A stretch of 63,020 bases of DNA from Ga0077536 sp943370145 (GCA_943370145.1 CALRPY020000023.1:1-63020); one strand, 5' to 3'. Counted from the first letter of the stretch, positions 8,453-17,800 are shown. A program made the numbers and translations. Notes: a model not told the origin generated them from the sequence alone.

Positions 8453-9664
8453 TCAGACCACGCCCGCGCGTTTCAATCCGGCGAGCACGTCCTCGCTCAT
8501 GCCGAGCAGATCGCGATAGACCTCGTCGTTGTGCGCGCCCAGCGCCGCACCGGGCCAGTCGGTACGACCAGGGGTCTCGTCGAGCTTCGGGATGATGGCC
8601 GGAATCTTCAGCGGCTCGCCGTCGATCGTGACAGTCTCGAACAGGCCGCGCGCGTGGTACTGGGGATCGGCGAACATGTCGGCCACGCTGTAGATCGGGC
8701 CGGCCGCGACACCGCCTTTCTCGAGGCGCTCGAGCACCTCCGCCATCGTCAGCGAGCCCGTCCACGCCGCGATGAGGCCGTCGAGTTCCGCCTGGTGCTC
8801 CACGCGGTTCATGTTCTCCACGTACTTCGGATCCTTCGCCATCCCGGGCTTGCCCATCAGCTCGCACAGGCGCTGGAACATCGGGTTGGTGTTCGCGCCG
8901 ATGATGATCGTCTTGCCGTCACTGGTCGGATAGATGTTGGACGGCACGATACCGGTGAGCGTCGAGCCCGACGGTTCGCGCACGACGCCGGCGCCATCGT
9001 ACTCGGGCACCATCGATTCCATCAGGTTGTAGATCGCCTCGAAAATCGCGACGTCGACGACCTGGCCCTCGCCGTGCCGCGACTTGTCGCGTCCGATGTA
9101 CGCGAGCAGGATGCCGAGCGCCGCGTGCAGGCCCGCGAGCGTGTCGCCGATCGAGAGGTTCGGCCGCACCGACGGCTGGCCCGGAAAGCCGTTCACGTAA
9201 CGGAATCCGCCGAAGCCCTCGCAGACGGACGCGAAACCCGGCCGCGGCGCGTAGGGGCCGGTCTGGCCGTAACCGGAGATGCGGGCATAGATGAGCCCCG
9301 GATTCGTCTGCTTGACGTCGGCCGGTCCGATGCCCCATTTCTCCATCGTGCCGGGACGGAAGTTCTCGATCAGCACGTCGGCCTTGTCGACGAGCTGGCG
9401 CAGGACCTTGCGGCCCTCGTCGACGCGCAGGTCGAGGGTCACGCACTTCTTGTTGCGGGCCAGGCTGTGCCACCACAGCGCGGTGTCGTTCTTCACGACG
9501 CGCCAGCGGCGAATGGGATCGCCGCCCTCCGGCGGCTCCACCTTGATGACCTCGGCGCCGTAGTAGCCGAGGATCGTCGCCGCGAACGGGCCAGCGAGCA
9601 GTTGTCCCACTTCAATCACGCGCACGCCGTCGAGCGGCCGCTGCGTCTGCTGTCGAGTCGTCAT
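8453..9664 (-). CDS. CaiB/BaiF (family III) CoA-transferase
   Basis: 403-residue class III CoA-transferase that moves CoA between carboxylic acids. Recognisable segments are GYYGAEVIKVEPPEGGDPIR, LARNKKCVTLDLR, ADVLIENFRPGTMEKWGIG and ISGYGQTGPYA. The catalytic Asp is expected in LSIGDTLAG near residue 173. The length matches the roughly 400-residue family norm. It stands alone: the VanZ-like gene on the same strand is 93 bp upstream and unrelated. Substrates are unknown. It fits with the acyl-CoA dehydrogenase, ligase and MaoC-like genes elsewhere in the window. Confidence 0.88.
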   Translation of the reverse strand: MTTRQQTQRPLDGVRVIEVGQLLAGPFAATILGYYGAEVIKVEPPEGGDPIRRWRVVKNDTALWWHSLARNKKCVTLDLRVDEGRKVLRQLVDKADVLIENFRPGTMEKWGIGPADVKQTNPGLIYARISGYGQTGPYAPRPGFASVCEGFGGFRYVNGFPGQPSVRPNLSIGDTLAGLHAALGILLAYIGRDKSRHGEGQVVDVAIFEAIYNLMESMVPEYDGAGVVREPSGSTLTGIVPSNIYPTSDGKTIIIGANTNPMFQRLCELMGKPGMAKDPKYVENMNRVEHQAELDGLIAAWTGSLTMAEVLERLEKGGVAAGPIYSVADMFADPQYHARGLFETVTIDGEPLKIPAIIPKLDETPGRTDWPGAALGAHNDEVYRDLLGMSEDVLAGLKRAGVV

Positions 9665-9757
9665 TGGTCTGGCCTCTCCCGCCGGTGCTGCCGGCCCGGG
9701 TTCCGATTCACGTTCGTTGTTCTTGCTTGTGCGCGGTGACTGCCGTGCGCGCTCAGG

Positions 9758-10123
9758 TTATGTCGTGCGCCGCCAGGCTGGCAATCCGGCCGGCGTGCAG
9801 CGCGCAAGGAGTGCACCGAGCAGCACGCCCAGCGTGTCCGCGACGACGTCCGCGAAGGACGGCGCGCGCAGCGGCACGAAGCCCTGCGCAAACTCGATGC
9901 CGATCCCGAGCAGCGCCAGCAGCAGCGCGGTCCGCGGCCACTGCCCACGCGGCACGGCGACCGCGAACCACCACATCAGCAGCGTGAAGGACGCGGCGTG
10001 GTAGAGCTTGTCGGTCCACGGCAGGTCGGGACCGGGCATCCGCTCGAGCGGCAGCAGGCACAGCACGACCAGCGCGACCGTCTGCAGCCAGCCGGCGGCG
10101 AGCCATGCGCGTCGACTCAGCAT
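9758..10123 (-). CDS. VanZ-like family membrane protein
   Basis: 121-residue protein with four hydrophobic helices. LPWTDKLYHAASFTLLMWW and GIGIEFAQGFVPLRAPSFAD are the two conserved VanZ-like stretches (K-x-x-H-x-x-x-F, and E-x-x-Q followed by R-x-x-x-x-x-D). VanZ-like domains are widespread and mostly uncharacterised, so no role in teicoplanin resistance is implied. It starts 165 bp from the divergent Sel1-repeat gene. Confidence 0.75.
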   Translation of the reverse strand: MLSRRAWLAAGWLQTVALVVLCLLPLERMPGPDLPWTDKLYHAASFTLLMWWFAVAVPRGQWPRTALLLALLGIGIEFAQGFVPLRAPSFADVVADTLGVLLGALLARCTPAGLPAWRRTT

Positions 10124-10288
10124 GTCCGAAGCGGCAGGCGATGATGCCGGGCTGTGCTTGGCGCTGTGGGTGGCAAGGCGTCCTTTCCGCGGCTTGGCGA
10201 TGGGCGGGCGCGGGCATGATAACCCGATGCCGGGGACGCGATGCCGTCCGGCTCCAGGAAATCCCGCGCGCCGCCGCTAACGGGAAGC

Positions 10289-11389
10289 ATGAGATGCCCA
10301 ATCCTGTTGCTCCTTGCGTTGTGCTGTGGCGGTGCCCTGGCGTGGCCTGCCGCCGCCGACGATTTCGCCCACGGCGTGGTCGCCTATCGAGAGGGGGACT
10401 ATGTCGCGGCGCGCACCCGGTTCGAAGCGCTCGCCGCGCGCGGCGACGCGCGTGCCCAGTTCGCGCTGGGCCTGCTGTTCGAGAACGGCGAGGGCGTCGA
10501 ACAGGATTTGCCGGTCGCCGCCGCGTGGTACCGCAGGAGCGCCGAGCAGGGTTACGCCAAGGCGCAGTACAACCTCGGCATGCTGCACCTGCAGGGCAGC
10601 GGCGTGAAACGCGACGAGGTCGCCGCCCGCGACTGGTTCGAACGCGCCGCGGCGCAAGGCAACCCCGACGCGGTGGCGCGGCTGCTGAAGTTCGCGGAGG
10701 ACGGCGATGTCGCCGCCCAGTACGAGATTGCGGTGATGTACCTGAACGGAGGCGCGGTCACGCGCGACGCCCGCACCGCCGCGCGCTGGATGCAGCGGGC
10801 CGCGGCGCGCGGCCACCTCGACGCCATGTTCGCGATGGGCTGGTTGACGGAAACGGGCAAGGGCACCGAGCGCTCCTATGCCGCGGCCGCCAACTGGTAC
10901 CAGCCGGCGGCGCAACAGGGACACGTCAAGGCCACCTACAATCTCGCCCGGCTGGTGCACCTGGGACAGGGTCAACCGCCGGATGCGGCGCGCGCCGAGC
11001 AGCTCTACGCGCAGGCCGCCGCCGCCGGCTACGTGCCGGCGCAGCTGTCGCTCGCGCTGCTGTTCGACCTCGGTGAACACCGTCCGCGCGACCCGGCGCG
11101 CGCGCTGGGCTGGTACAAGACCGCGGCCGCGAACGGCAGCGCCGAAGCCCAGCTCAATCTCGGTTACATGTTCGCGTCGGGCGATGGCGTGCCGGAGGAC
11201 CCGCTGGAAGCCTACGCGCGGACCTATGCCGCGGAGCGCCTCGGCCATCCGTTCGCGACAGACAACCTGCGGCTGATTGGCGCGAAGCTCGGCCAGCCCG
11301 AAATCGTACGCGCCCGCGAACGCGGGGAGACCTACGTCAATCGCGCGCGCGCGCTGCCCGGCGTGGTGGTGGCAGCGAACCTCCAGTGA
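10289..11389 (+). CDS. Secreted Sel1-like (TPR) repeat protein
   Basis: 366-residue protein with a cleavable signal peptide (hydrophobic LLLLALCCGGALA, predicted cut after AWPAAA). It then has about eight Sel1-like repeats of roughly 36 residues with the pattern A-x-x-x-L-G-x-x-Y/F-x-x-G-x-G-V. An example is AQFALGLLFENGEGVEQD followed by AAAWYRRSAEQG. Start 10289 is preferred over the in-frame 10241 because it yields the clean signal peptide. Such proteins are periplasmic scaffolds. There is no partner nearby to suggest which complex it serves. Confidence 0.8.
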   Translation: MRCPILLLLALCCGGALAWPAAADDFAHGVVAYREGDYVAARTRFEALAARGDARAQFALGLLFENGEGVEQDLPVAAAWYRRSAEQGYAKAQYNLGMLHLQGSGVKRDEVAARDWFERAAAQGNPDAVARLLKFAEDGDVAAQYEIAVMYLNGGAVTRDARTAARWMQRAAARGHLDAMFAMGWLTETGKGTERSYAAAANWYQPAAQQGHVKATYNLARLVHLGQGQPPDAARAEQLYAQAAAAGYVPAQLSLALLFDLGEHRPRDPARALGWYKTAAANGSAEAQLNLGYMFASGDGVPEDPLEAYARTYAAERLGHPFATDNLRLIGAKLGQPEIVRARERGETYVNRARALPGVVVAANLQ

Positions 11390-11422
11390 GGCGGCGGCGC
11401 CACGCCCGCCGATTTCCTGCGG

Positions 11423-12304
11423 TCAGTAACTGGCCGCGATGCCGGCAAACACCGCGAGGCCGAACCAGTTGTTGTTGAGGAAAGCGCGGAAGCAGCCGGC
11501 CGGCGTGCGTCCGCGAATCAGCCACTGCTGGTAGACGGCGAGCGCCGCCGCGGCGGCGAGGCCGAGATGATAGGCCGGGCCGAGTTCGGCATGGCGGCCG
11601 ACGAGCCAGAGATCGACCAGCAGCAGGCCCTGCAGGAGGCCGATGATGAGGCGGTCCGCGTCATCGAACAGGATTGCGGTCGACCTGATGCCTATCCTGA
11701 GGTCGTCCTCGCGGTCGACCATCGCGTATTGCGTGTCGTAGACCAGCACCCACAGCACCACGGCCGACAGCAGCAGCCAGGCGAGCGGCGGCACACCGCC
11801 GGTCTGCGCCGCGAAGCCCATCGGCACCGACCACGCGAAGGCCGCGCCCAGCCACACCTGCGGCAGGTGGGTGTGGCGTTTCATGAAGGGATAGACCGCC
11901 GCCAGCGCGACCGCCACGAACGCGAGCTGTATCGTCAGCGCGTTCTGCGTCAGCACCAGCAAGCCCGCCGCGAGCACCAGCACGCCGAACAGCGCGAGCG
12001 CACGGCGCGGTTCGACCTCGCCGGTCGCCAGCGGCCGGTCCCGCGTGCGCTGGACGTGACCGTCGAAATGACGGTCCGCGTAGTCGTTGATCACGCAGCC
12101 GGCCGAGCGCATCAGCAGCGTCCCAAGCGCGAACACGGCGAGAACGTCGAGGTCCGGCAGTCCCGCCGCCGCGAGCCACAGCGCCCACAGCGTCGGCCAC
12201 AGCAGCAGCAGGGTGCCGATGGGCCGGTGCAGCCGCATGAGCCTGGCGTAGGCCAGCCAGCCGCCACGCCCGGCGGTGGTCGTGTCCGTCGCCTTCGTGC
12301 TCAT
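11423..12304 (-). CDS. ubiA: 4-hydroxybenzoate octaprenyltransferase
   Basis: 293-residue integral membrane prenyltransferase of ubiquinone synthesis. It transfers a polyprenyl tail to 4-hydroxybenzoate. The first Asp-rich motif is NDYAD (residues 73-77, followed by RHFDGHV) and the second lies in DTQYAMVDREDD (190-201). Both bind Mg-diphosphate. Multiple helices fill the rest. The start overlaps the recG stop by 4 bp (ATGA), so it is the last gene of the leftward housekeeping operon. Absence of an adjacent ubiC is not unusual. Confidence 0.92.
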   Translation of the reverse strand: MSTKATDTTTAGRGGWLAYARLMRLHRPIGTLLLLWPTLWALWLAAAGLPDLDVLAVFALGTLLMRSAGCVINDYADRHFDGHVQRTRDRPLATGEVEPRRALALFGVLVLAAGLLVLTQNALTIQLAFVAVALAAVYPFMKRHTHLPQVWLGAAFAWSVPMGFAAQTGGVPPLAWLLLSAVVLWVLVYDTQYAMVDREDDLRIGIRSTAILFDDADRLIIGLLQGLLLVDLWLVGRHAELGPAYHLGLAAAAALAVYQQWLIRGRTPAGCFRAFLNNNWFGLAVFAGIAASY

Positions 12305-14415
12305 ACCTTCGCGTACTCCACGCGTTGCACCGTCCAGCGCTGGATCAGGCGCTCGGCCAGCGCCGGTGCGTCGGCGAGCAGGCTGTCCGCAATCTGCTGC
12401 ACGGTCGGCAACAGGGCGCGATCGCGGGTCAGGTCCGCGATCTTGAATTCCGCGACACCGGTCTGGCGCGTGCCCAGCACCTCGCCCGGCCCGCGCAGTT
12501 CCAGATCGCGCTCCGCGATCACGAAACCGTCGTTGGTCTCGCGCATCACCTGCAGACGGTGGCGCGCCGTCTCCGACAGCGGGCTCTTGTAGAGCAGCAC
12601 GCAGTCCGACTGCGCGCTGCCGCGGCCCACGCGGCCGCGCAGCTGGTGGAGCTGCGACAGGCCCAGGCGCTCGGCGTTCTCGATCACCATCAGGCTCGCG
12701 TTCGGCACGTCGACGCCGACCTCGATGACGGTCGTCGCGACGAGCAGCTGCACGGCCCCGCGCACGAAGCGCTGCATCGCGAGGTCCTTCTCGCGGTCGT
12801 TCATGCGGCCGTGCACGAGGCCCACTTCAATCTGTGGCAGTGCCGCGGCGAGCGCCGCCGCGGTGTCCGTCGCGGCCTGCGAATCGAGATTTTCCGATTC
12901 CTCGATCAGCGGACAGACCCAGTAGGCCTGGCGCCCGGCGCGGCAGGCGTCGGCAATGCGCGCGACGATGTCCTCGCGCCTGCTTTCGGGCAGCACGCTG
13001 GTGCGCACGGGCTGGCGTGACGGCGGCAGTTCGTCGAGCACCGAAACGTCGAGGTCCGCGTAGGCCGTCATCGCGAGCGTGCGAGGGATCGGGGTCGCGG
13101 TCATGATCAGCTGGTGTGGACGCTGCTCGCCCTGCGCGCCCTTCTCCAGCAGCGCGAGACGCTGGTTGACGCCGAAGCGATGTTGTTCGTCGACGATCAC
13201 GAGGCCGAGATTGGCATAGCTGACGTCGTCCTGGAACAGCGCGTGGGTGCCGACCACGAGCCTCGGTCCCGCTTCGCCCAGCAGCGCGCGGGCCTGCCGG
13301 CGCGCCGCCGCCCCGAGCCGGCCCGTGACGAGCAGCACGTCGATGGACAGCGGGCCGAACCAGCGCGCCAGCGTGCGCCCGTGCTGCTCGGCCAGGAGCT
13401 CGGTGGGCGCCATCAGCACCACCTGTTGCCCTGCGGCGAGCGCACTGGCGGCGACCATGGCGGCCACCGCCGTCTTGCCCGCGCCGACGTCACCCTGCAG
13501 GAGGCGCAGCATCGGCACGGGCCTCGCCAGGTCGACGTCAATCTCCTGCACCACGCGGGCCTGCGCGCCGGTCAGCGTGAAGCCGAATTCGCGCAACAGC
13601 CCCGCGCGCAGCGCGCGCGGCTCGCGCAGTGCCGCGGCGGAGAGCCGCTTCGCGCGCTGTCGCAGCTGACGCAGCGTCAGTTGGTGCGCCAGCAGCTCCT
13701 CGACCGCCAGTCGCCGCTGGGCGGGGTGATACCCCTCCCACAGCGCATCGACCGGCGCATCCGCCGGCGGCCGGTGCACGTAGCGCAGCGCGGCGGCGAG
13801 GGTCGGCAGGCGCTGGCCGAAATTGAAGTGGCGGGCCAGCAGCGAGTCGATCGGATCGGCCGCGTCCTCCTCGCGCGCGAGCACGTCGAGCGCGTGTCCC
13901 GTCAGCTTGCGCAGCCGCGCCTGGTGCAGGCCTTCTGTGGCCGGGTAGATCGGTGTCAGCGCGGCGTCCAGCGGCGCGTCGTCGGGCGCGTCGGGTGTGC
14001 CCTCGATGACCTGCACCTCGGGATGCACCATCTCCAGCGACTGCGGGCCCCGCCGCACCTCGCCGAAGCAGCGCACGCGGCGGCCAGCTTCGAGTCGCAG
14101 CTGCTGCGAACGATTGAAGTAGAAGAAGCGCAGGGTGAGCACGCCACTGTCGTCGGCGATGCGGCAGAGCAGGGCGCGTCGCCGCCCGAAATGAACCTGC
14201 GTGCTCTGGACGGTGCCCTCGACGACCACCTCGCTGCCGTGGCGCAGGCTGCCCAGCGGGGCCAGCCGGGTGCGGTCCTGGTAGCGCAACGGCAGGTGGA
14301 ACAGCAACTCGCGGATGCTCCGGATGCCGAGCCTGGTGAACAGCTCGGCAATGCGCGGGCCGGCGCCCGGCAGGCGCTCGACCGCGTCATCCAGCGTCGG
14401 CGCGCGCGCCGCCAT
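12301..14415 (-). CDS. recG: ATP-dependent DNA helicase RecG
   Basis: 704-residue branched-DNA helicase that remodels stalled forks and Holliday junctions. An N-terminal wedge/OB domain (about 60-155) is followed by two helicase lobes. Walker A is GDVGAGKT (308-315) and motif II is DEQH (409-412). GRVGRG in the second lobe is motif VI. The open frame continues upstream to 14883, but that extension (about 155 codons) is encoded by an inserted mobile element. The start at 14415 gives the normal family length. It lies downstream of ridA, separated from it by the element at 14433-14752. Confidence 0.93.
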   Translation of the reverse strand: MAARAPTLDDAVERLPGAGPRIAELFTRLGIRSIRELLFHLPLRYQDRTRLAPLGSLRHGSEVVVEGTVQSTQVHFGRRRALLCRIADDSGVLTLRFFYFNRSQQLRLEAGRRVRCFGEVRRGPQSLEMVHPEVQVIEGTPDAPDDAPLDAALTPIYPATEGLHQARLRKLTGHALDVLAREEDAADPIDSLLARHFNFGQRLPTLAAALRYVHRPPADAPVDALWEGYHPAQRRLAVEELLAHQLTLRQLRQRAKRLSAAALREPRALRAGLLREFGFTLTGAQARVVQEIDVDLARPVPMLRLLQGDVGAGKTAVAAMVAASALAAGQQVVLMAPTELLAEQHGRTLARWFGPLSIDVLLVTGRLGAAARRQARALLGEAGPRLVVGTHALFQDDVSYANLGLVIVDEQHRFGVNQRLALLEKGAQGEQRPHQLIMTATPIPRTLAMTAYADLDVSVLDELPPSRQPVRTSVLPESRREDIVARIADACRAGRQAYWVCPLIEESENLDSQAATDTAAALAAALPQIEVGLVHGRMNDREKDLAMQRFVRGAVQLLVATTVIEVGVDVPNASLMVIENAERLGLSQLHQLRGRVGRGSAQSDCVLLYKSPLSETARHRLQVMRETNDGFVIAERDLELRGPGEVLGTRQTGVAEFKIADLTRDRALLPTVQQIADSLLADAPALAERLIQRWTVQRVEYAKV

Positions 14416-14432
14416 CCGGGGCAGGGGCCTCT

Positions 14433-14752
14433 GCTCAGGCGGCTGTCTCTTGTTCACATTTCGACCTGGATGCTGATCCCTGGCGCCTGCTGGCCACCGA
14501 GAACACCGAGAACACAGAGCTTCTCGTCGCGCGAGCGCGCGAATCCATGCGCCAACACGCCACGAGTGCCTGCAGGAAGGGTCGTTCTCCGTGCACTCCG
14601 TGGCCTCCGTGGTGAAACCCGAGTCCCGGGGCTGGGCGCTTCCTGTCATCGGACAGACTCGGCGCCCTGGAAACTCGGTGTTCTCGGTGGCCAGCGACAG
14701 CTTGGACCAGGCAGATGCGCTCGGATGTGACCAAGAGAAAGGCTCAGGCGGC
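14433..14752. mobile_element. MITE-like non-autonomous element with 11-bp target duplication (copy 1)
   Basis: The sequence GCTCAGGCGGC occurs at 14433-14443 and again at 14742-14752, bracketing a 298-bp insert. The insert ends are inverted copies of one another: TCTCTTGTTCACATTTCGA at 14446-14464 against the complement of 14721-14738, TCTCTTGGTCACATCCGA. Just inside is a perfect 19-bp inverted pair, GGCCACCGAGAACACCGAG (14492-14510 and the complement of 14674-14692). The centre holds 9-bp-periodic CTCCGTG units. No open frame of its own looks coding. It sits exactly at the ridA stop codon, upstream of recG. The terminal sequence is shared with the copy at 60174-60576. Confidence 0.85.
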
Positions 14753-15130
14753 GAGGGACAGTATCGCGTCGACCTCGACCAGCGCGCCGCGCGGCAGGGC
14801 GCTGATCTGGACCGTCGCGCGTGCCGGGTAGGGTTCGCTGAACCAGCGCGCCATTGCCGCGTTGACCTGCGGGAAGTTCGCAAGATCGGTCAGGTACACC
14901 GTCAGCTTCGTCGCGTCGTCGAGCGAGCCGCCGGCGGCCTTCGCGACCGCCGCGAGGTTCGCGAACACCTGTTCTATCTGCGCGTCGATGCCGCCTGCCA
15001 CGATTTCCATCGTGGCGGGCGAGAGTGGAATCTGCCCGGACAGGTAGACGGTGTCCCCGGTCCGCACGGCCTGTGAATACGCGCCGATGGCCTGCGGGGC
15101 GTCCGGGGTGGAAATGACGATCTTGCTCAT
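14744..15130 (-). CDS. ridA: RidA/YjgF family reactive enamine/imine deaminase
   Basis: 128-residue RidA protein, which hydrolyses reactive 2-aminoacrylate and related imines. Conserved stretches are IGAYSQAVRTGDTVYLSGQI (residues 17-36) and ARATVQISALPRGALVEVDA near the C-terminus. These carry the active-site Arg and the Glu. The length is the family standard. Its stop codon lies inside the right-hand 11-bp duplication of the mobile element, so the insertion left the coding sequence intact. It lies 67 bp after spoT, a common arrangement. Confidence 0.93.
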   Translation of the reverse strand: MSKIVISTPDAPQAIGAYSQAVRTGDTVYLSGQIPLSPATMEIVAGGIDAQIEQVFANLAAVAKAAGGSLDDATKLTVYLTDLANFPQVNAAMARWFSEPYPARATVQISALPRGALVEVDAILSLAA

Positions 15131-15197
15131 GCAGCTCCCTTCGTTGACGGATTCCGGGCTGGCGTATCCAGGCGGGCCGGCGCGCCGGCGCCAGGTC

Positions 15198-17357
15198 TCA
15201 TGCTTTCTTGCGCGCGACGCGCACGACGGTCTTCACGTGGCGCACCGTGCGGATGACGTCCGCGAGGTGCTTGCGGTCACGCACGTTGATCACGAACCGG
15301 ATGTTCGAATTGCGTTCGTTGCGCTCGGAGATCGTGACGTCCTCGATGTTCGCGTTCGCGTCGGCGACCGCCGCGGCGATCGTCGCCAGCACGCCGCGCC
15401 GGTTGATCACGTCCAGCGACAGTTCGACGCTGAACTCGCGCTCGACGTTCGGCGCCCATTGCACGTCGATCCACTTTTCCGGCGCGCTGCGGTAGTCGGC
15501 CACGTTCGCACAGTGCTGCTGGTGCACGACGATGCCGCGGCCGGCGGTCAGGAAGCCGATGATCGAATCACCCGGCAGCGGATAGCAGCATTTGGGGAAG
15601 GTGACGACCATCCCCTCCGTGCCCTGGATCACGAGCGGCACGGGCGGTTGCGCGAGCGCCTTCGCGCGGCGCCTCGCCTGGGTGTCGTCCGGCGGTTCGA
15701 GGTTCTCGGGCAGCAGCATGCGCACGACCAGCGGCGCGGGCCGATTGCCGAGGCCGATCTCTGAGTACAGGTGGTCGATGTCCTCGAGCTTGAAACTGCC
15801 GAGCACGTGGTTCAGCAGCTCGCGGTCGATCTGATCGACTTTCAGGCCGTGCGATTCCAGTTCGCGCTCCAGCATGCGCCGGCCGAGTTCGTGCGCCTCG
15901 TCGATCTGCAGGTTTTTGAGGTAGTGGCGTATCGTGGCGCGCGCCTTGCCGGTGACGACGAAGGTCAGCCACGAGGGATTGGGCCGCGCGCCCGGGGCGG
16001 TGACGATCTCGACGGTCTGGCCCGTCTCGAGGGGGGTGCGCAAGGGCGCCAGCTGGCGATTGATGCGACAGGCCACGCACTTGTTGCCGAGGTCGGTGTG
16101 GATCGCGTACGCGAAGTCGACCGCCGTCGAGCCGCGCGGCATTGCGAGGATTTCGCCCTTGGGGGTGAAGACGTAGATCTCGTCGGGGAAGAGATCGATC
16201 TTCACGTTCTCTAGGAATTCCTGCGAATTGCCGGCCTGCTGCTGCATCTCGAGGATGCCGCGCAGCCATTCGCGCGCGCGCTTGTTCGCGCTGCGCGCGG
16301 CGCCGTCGCCGGTCTTGTACAGCCAGTGCGCGGCGATGCCGGCCTCGGCCACCTGGTCCATTTCGTTGGTGCGGATCTGCACCTCGATGGGCACGCCGAA
16401 CGGGCCGAACAGCACCGTGTGCAGCGACTGGTAGCCGTTGGCCTTCGGAATCGCGATGTAATCCTTGAAGCGCCCCGGCACCGGCTTGTACAGGCTGTGC
16501 AGGATGCCGAGCGCGCGGTAGCAGGTGTCGACGGTGTCGACGATCACGCGGAAGGCATAGACATCGTGCACGCCGGAGAAGCCGAGGTGCTTCTCGCGCA
16601 TCTTCTGGTAGATGCTGTAGAGGTGCTTCTCGCGACCCAGCACGTGGGCGACCAGGCGCTCCTGGCGCAGGTGCCGCTTGATGCGGTCCTTGATCTTGTC
16701 GACGACCTCCTTGCGGTTGCCGCGGATGCGGAGCATCTCCTGCCGGATCACGCGGTAGCGCAGCGGGTACAGGGTCGCGAAGCCGAGGTCCTCGAGTTCG
16801 AGGCGGATCTGGTTGATGCCGAGGCGCTGCGCGATCGGCGCATAGATCTCGAGCGTCTCGCGCGCGATGCGGCGCCGTTTGTCCGGCCGCAGCGCGCCGA
16901 GCGTGCGCATGTTGTGCAGGCGGTCGGCGAGCTTGACGAGAATCACGCGGATGTCGTCCGCCATCGCCATCAGCATGCGCTGGAAATTGCGCGCCTGGGT
17001 CTCGGCGTGGGATTCGAATTCGAGCTGGGTCAGCTTCGACAGGCCGTCCACGATCGCGGCCACCTCACTGCCGAACTCATCCGACACGCGCTCGCGATCG
17101 ACCGGCGTGTCCTCGATGACGTCATGCAGGATCGCCGCGATCAGCGTCTCGTGGTCCATGTGCATGTCGGCGAGGATGCACGCGACCTCCAGCGGGTGCT
17201 GGATGTAGGGTTCGCCGCTGGCGCGGGTCTGCCCCTCGTGGGCGGTGGCGCCGAATTCGTAGGCGTGCCGGATCTGCTCGATGTGCTCCGGCTGCATGAA
17301 CGGGCGCACCCGCGCGCAGAGGTCGTCGATACGGAGCAGTTCGGGCTGGGCGTTCAT
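15198..17357 (-). CDS. spoT: Bifunctional (p)ppGpp synthetase/hydrolase SpoT/RelA family
   Basis: 719-residue stringent-response enzyme. An N-terminal HD hydrolase domain carries the metal-binding motif LHDVIEDT (about residues 77-84). A synthetase domain (about 200-360) follows with GRFKDYIAIPKANGYQSLHT. Then come a TGS domain (VFTPKGEILAMPRGSTAVDF, about 392-411) and a C-terminal ACT domain (about 645-719). The intact HD motif supports hydrolase activity, so it is SpoT-like rather than a RelA. It follows rpoZ on the same strand, the classic gmk-rpoZ-spoT order. Confidence 0.93.
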   Translation of the reverse strand: MNAQPELLRIDDLCARVRPFMQPEHIEQIRHAYEFGATAHEGQTRASGEPYIQHPLEVACILADMHMDHETLIAAILHDVIEDTPVDRERVSDEFGSEVAAIVDGLSKLTQLEFESHAETQARNFQRMLMAMADDIRVILVKLADRLHNMRTLGALRPDKRRRIARETLEIYAPIAQRLGINQIRLELEDLGFATLYPLRYRVIRQEMLRIRGNRKEVVDKIKDRIKRHLRQERLVAHVLGREKHLYSIYQKMREKHLGFSGVHDVYAFRVIVDTVDTCYRALGILHSLYKPVPGRFKDYIAIPKANGYQSLHTVLFGPFGVPIEVQIRTNEMDQVAEAGIAAHWLYKTGDGAARSANKRAREWLRGILEMQQQAGNSQEFLENVKIDLFPDEIYVFTPKGEILAMPRGSTAVDFAYAIHTDLGNKCVACRINRQLAPLRTPLETGQTVEIVTAPGARPNPSWLTFVVTGKARATIRHYLKNLQIDEAHELGRRMLERELESHGLKVDQIDRELLNHVLGSFKLEDIDHLYSEIGLGNRPAPLVVRMLLPENLEPPDDTQARRRAKALAQPPVPLVIQGTEGMVVTFPKCCYPLPGDSIIGFLTAGRGIVVHQQHCANVADYRSAPEKWIDVQWAPNVEREFSVELSLDVINRRGVLATIAAAVADANANIEDVTISERNERNSNIRFVINVRDRKHLADVIRTVRHVKTVVRVARKKA

Positions 17358-17462
17358 ACCGTGTGCGGCGCGGGGCCGGCGCCGGGGCGCCGGGGCAAGG
17401 GCCGCTGCGCGCGGCCCGCTGGACGGTAGCGGGTGCGGCGCGTCACGCCGCGCCTTCCGGGA

Positions 17463-17744
17463 TCAGGGGTAGTCGGGCGGCGTCGGTTCCTGCGCCAGGA
17501 ATTCCGCCGCAAGCTCGAATTCCTCGGCCGCGCGCTGTTTCGCGTCGAGTTCATCGAGAATCTCCACATTCATCATGCCCGCCGCGATTTCACGCAGCGC
17601 GACGACGGTGGGCTTGTCGCCGTCCTCGGAGACCAGGGCCTGTGCGCCGCGCGCGATCTGGCGGGCACGCCGGCTGGCGGTGACGACCAGCTCGAAGCGG
17701 TTCTCGACGAACGGCAGACAGTCTTCTACGGTAATCCGGGCCAT
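17463..17744 (-). CDS. rpoZ: RNA polymerase omega subunit
   Basis: 93-residue omega subunit that helps assemble and stabilise RNA polymerase. It begins MARITVEDCLPFVENRFELV and continues ASRRARQIARGAQ, the conserved N-terminal and beta'-contact regions, with an acidic variable C-terminus. It is encoded between gmk (56 bp upstream) and spoT (105 bp downstream), as in most gammaproteobacteria. Confidence 0.95.
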   Translation of the reverse strand: MARITVEDCLPFVENRFELVVTASRRARQIARGAQALVSEDGDKPTVVALREIAAGMMNVEILDELDAKQRAAEEFELAAEFLAQEPTPPDYP

Positions 17745-17800
17745 CGTTTTCTCGCTGAAATGCTTGGGAATTACGGCCAGGCAGGATAACAGACGCCCCT

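Noticed and set aside
9758..10123. Glycopeptide resistance gene vanZ
   Set aside because: Only the generic VanZ-like domain is present, and there are no van genes around it.
14416..14883. N-terminal extension of RecG to 860 residues
   Set aside because: The extension is translated from the mobile element and the opposing end of ridA. RecG homologues start at the position equivalent to 14415.
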